Assembly: GCF_015354405.1 (NCBI RefSeq)
Contig: NZ_JADKYP010000015.1
Location: forward strand, 1-64,000
Origin: Nocardia sp. BSTN01
GTDB taxonomy: Bacteria; Actinomycetota; Actinomycetes; Mycobacteriales; Mycobacteriaceae
Direction: 5' to 3'
DNA length: 64,000 bases
A program made the translations under genes and the position numbers. Numbering within the stretch: position 1 is the stretch's first letter; each line of letters starts with the position of its first letter. Below the pieces are notes generated by a model. It worked only from the letters and a program-made list of their open reading frames with translations, ran no database searches and had not been told where the DNA came from. Positions 63,251 through 64,000 of this stretch are shown piece by piece.

Positions 63251-64000
63251 CAGGCCCGCCCGTCGAGCGCGGCGAGCATCCCGGCATCCAGCTCGAGCTC
63301 CCGCGCCGCCACATTCTGCTCGAGATGGTCGATGCTGCGGGTGCCCGGAATCAGCAGGATGTGCGGATCGCGGGCCAGCAACCACGCCAGACCCACCTGA
63401 CTCGGTGTCGCGCCGAGGCGGCCGGCGATATCGCGCACCACGTCGTCGTCGGCCACCTTGGGCCGTCCCGGAAATCCCGATCCGAGCGGGAAGTACGGAA
63501 CAAAAGCGATTCCGCGCGAACAACATTCGGCCAAAACGGGTTCCCCCTGCCGTTCCAGCAGGTTGTAGAGATTCTGCACGCACGCGATACCCGCGGGAGC
63601 GGCGTGGCGGAGCTGCTCGACGGTGACATGACTCAGCCCGATCGCCCCGATCTTGCCCTCGTCCCGCAACGACACCAGTTCGGCCAGCTGGTCGTCGAGG
63701 TCCACGATCTGATCTCCGGTCGCCACGATGCCCGGCGCAGCGTCGGTCCGGCGCAGATTGACCACCGCCAACTGTTCGGCATCCAGCGCCCGCAGGTCGG
63801 CTTCCACCGCGGCCCGTAATTGCTCGGGCTTCTGCGCGGCGACGAGCCCGCTGCCGGTGTGCACGGCGCCGACCTTGTCGACCAGCAGCAGATCGTCCGG
63901 ATACGGATGCAGCGCCTCGCGCAGCAGCGCGTTCACCGAGCCGTTGCCGTAGAAACCGGCGGTATCGATATGGCCCACGCCGAGCTCCACCGCCCGCCGC
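63250..64000 (-). CDS. Aldo/keto reductase, partial at window end
   Basis: At least 250 residues; the 5' end lies beyond the window. TIM-barrel AKR features: HIDTAGFYGNGSVNALLREA (Asp and Tyr of the tetrad), LLLVDKVGAVHTG (Lys), IGAIGLSHVTVEQLRHA, CVQNLYNLLER, FVPYFPLGSG, and the NADPH-binding C-terminal LIPGTRSIDHLEQNVAA. It reduces aldehydes or ketones. Its 3' end meets the broken dehydrogenase. Confidence 0.9.
   Translation of the reverse strand, partial: RRAVELGVGHIDTAGFYGNGSVNALLREALHPYPDDLLLVDKVGAVHTGSGLVAAQKPEQLRAAVEADLRALDAEQLAVVNLRRTDAAPGIVATGDQIVDLDDQLAELVSLRDEGKIGAIGLSHVTVEQLRHAAPAGIACVQNLYNLLERQGEPVLAECCSRGIAFVPYFPLGSGFPGRPKVADDDVVRDIAGRLGATPSQVGLAWLLARDPHILLIPGTRSIDHLEQNVAARELELDAGMLAALDGRA

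Overview
The window is high-GC actinobacterial DNA, most likely from Nocardia or a close mycolate-containing relative. The evidence is: several WXG100/ESX-type (type VII) secretion substrates, a three-histidine-box acyl desaturase, an F420-type LLM oxidoreductase, many GTG and TTG starts with 4-nt ATGA/GTGA overlaps, and a housekeeping block (sucB/dlaT, TIGR01777 epimerase, lipA, DUF4191) that follows mycobacterial gene order. No tRNA, rRNA, CRISPR array or intact transposase was seen.

Bases 1-22,500 are an accessory zone. It starts with an acyl desaturase and a small operon of type VII-like proteins (1641-3838). Next is a large helicase-PLD nuclease fusion resembling the phage-defence protein of Mokosh type II (4431-7520). 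Around it lie other defence-type genes in decay: a DUF262/GmrSD-like gene that has lost its middle and nuclease domain (11179-12039), and an HsdR_N-type nuclease gene without its 5' end (13584-14378), meeting another 5'-truncated gene head to head. Between them are a DUF3048 lipoprotein, dapA, and a two-gene unit of a secreted four-cysteine protein and a cytosolic partner. A tight five-gene operon at 14544-17877 (two WXG100 proteins, a 492-residue exported toxin candidate, a pentapeptide-repeat protein and a second small protein) looks like a complete toxin-immunity locus. A second exported enzyme, a putative amidase followed by a membrane protein and a WXG100-like protein, lies at 20506-22491. 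Between these are two broken genes (a PHB-depolymerase-like esterase and a VOC protein).

Bases 22,500-50,350 carry mostly metabolic and regulatory genes: a P450 lacking the ExxR motif next to an APH-like kinase; a second head-to-head truncation point (DUF1772/TetR); TetR with a sterol-desaturase-like hydroxylase and a perfect 16-bp-arm palindrome; gluconokinase with its own palindrome; an OYE/dienoyl-CoA-reductase-like flavoenzyme; SDRs, TetR and HxlR regulators, an epoxide-hydrolase-like enzyme, a phospholipase A2-like membrane protein, a UvrD-like helicase, an SGNH hydrolase, an XRE-ImmA protein with a lost HExxH motif, MscS, AraC-DinB, a methyltransferase with a duplicated operator, a ParA ATPase, PhoU and KptA.

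Bases 50,500-60,660 are the conserved core: pepA, a small conserved protein, sucB, TIGR01777, a GNAT acetyltransferase, lipA, an EF-G-like GTPase and DUF4191. This resembles the M. tuberculosis dlaT-Rv2216-lipB-lipA-Rv2219 block, but a GNAT gene stands where lipB is expected and an EF-G-like gene is inserted after lipA. The end holds an alpha/beta hydrolase, an IclR regulator, a palindromic operator region, the wreck of an aldehyde dehydrogenase gene and an aldo/keto reductase running off the window.
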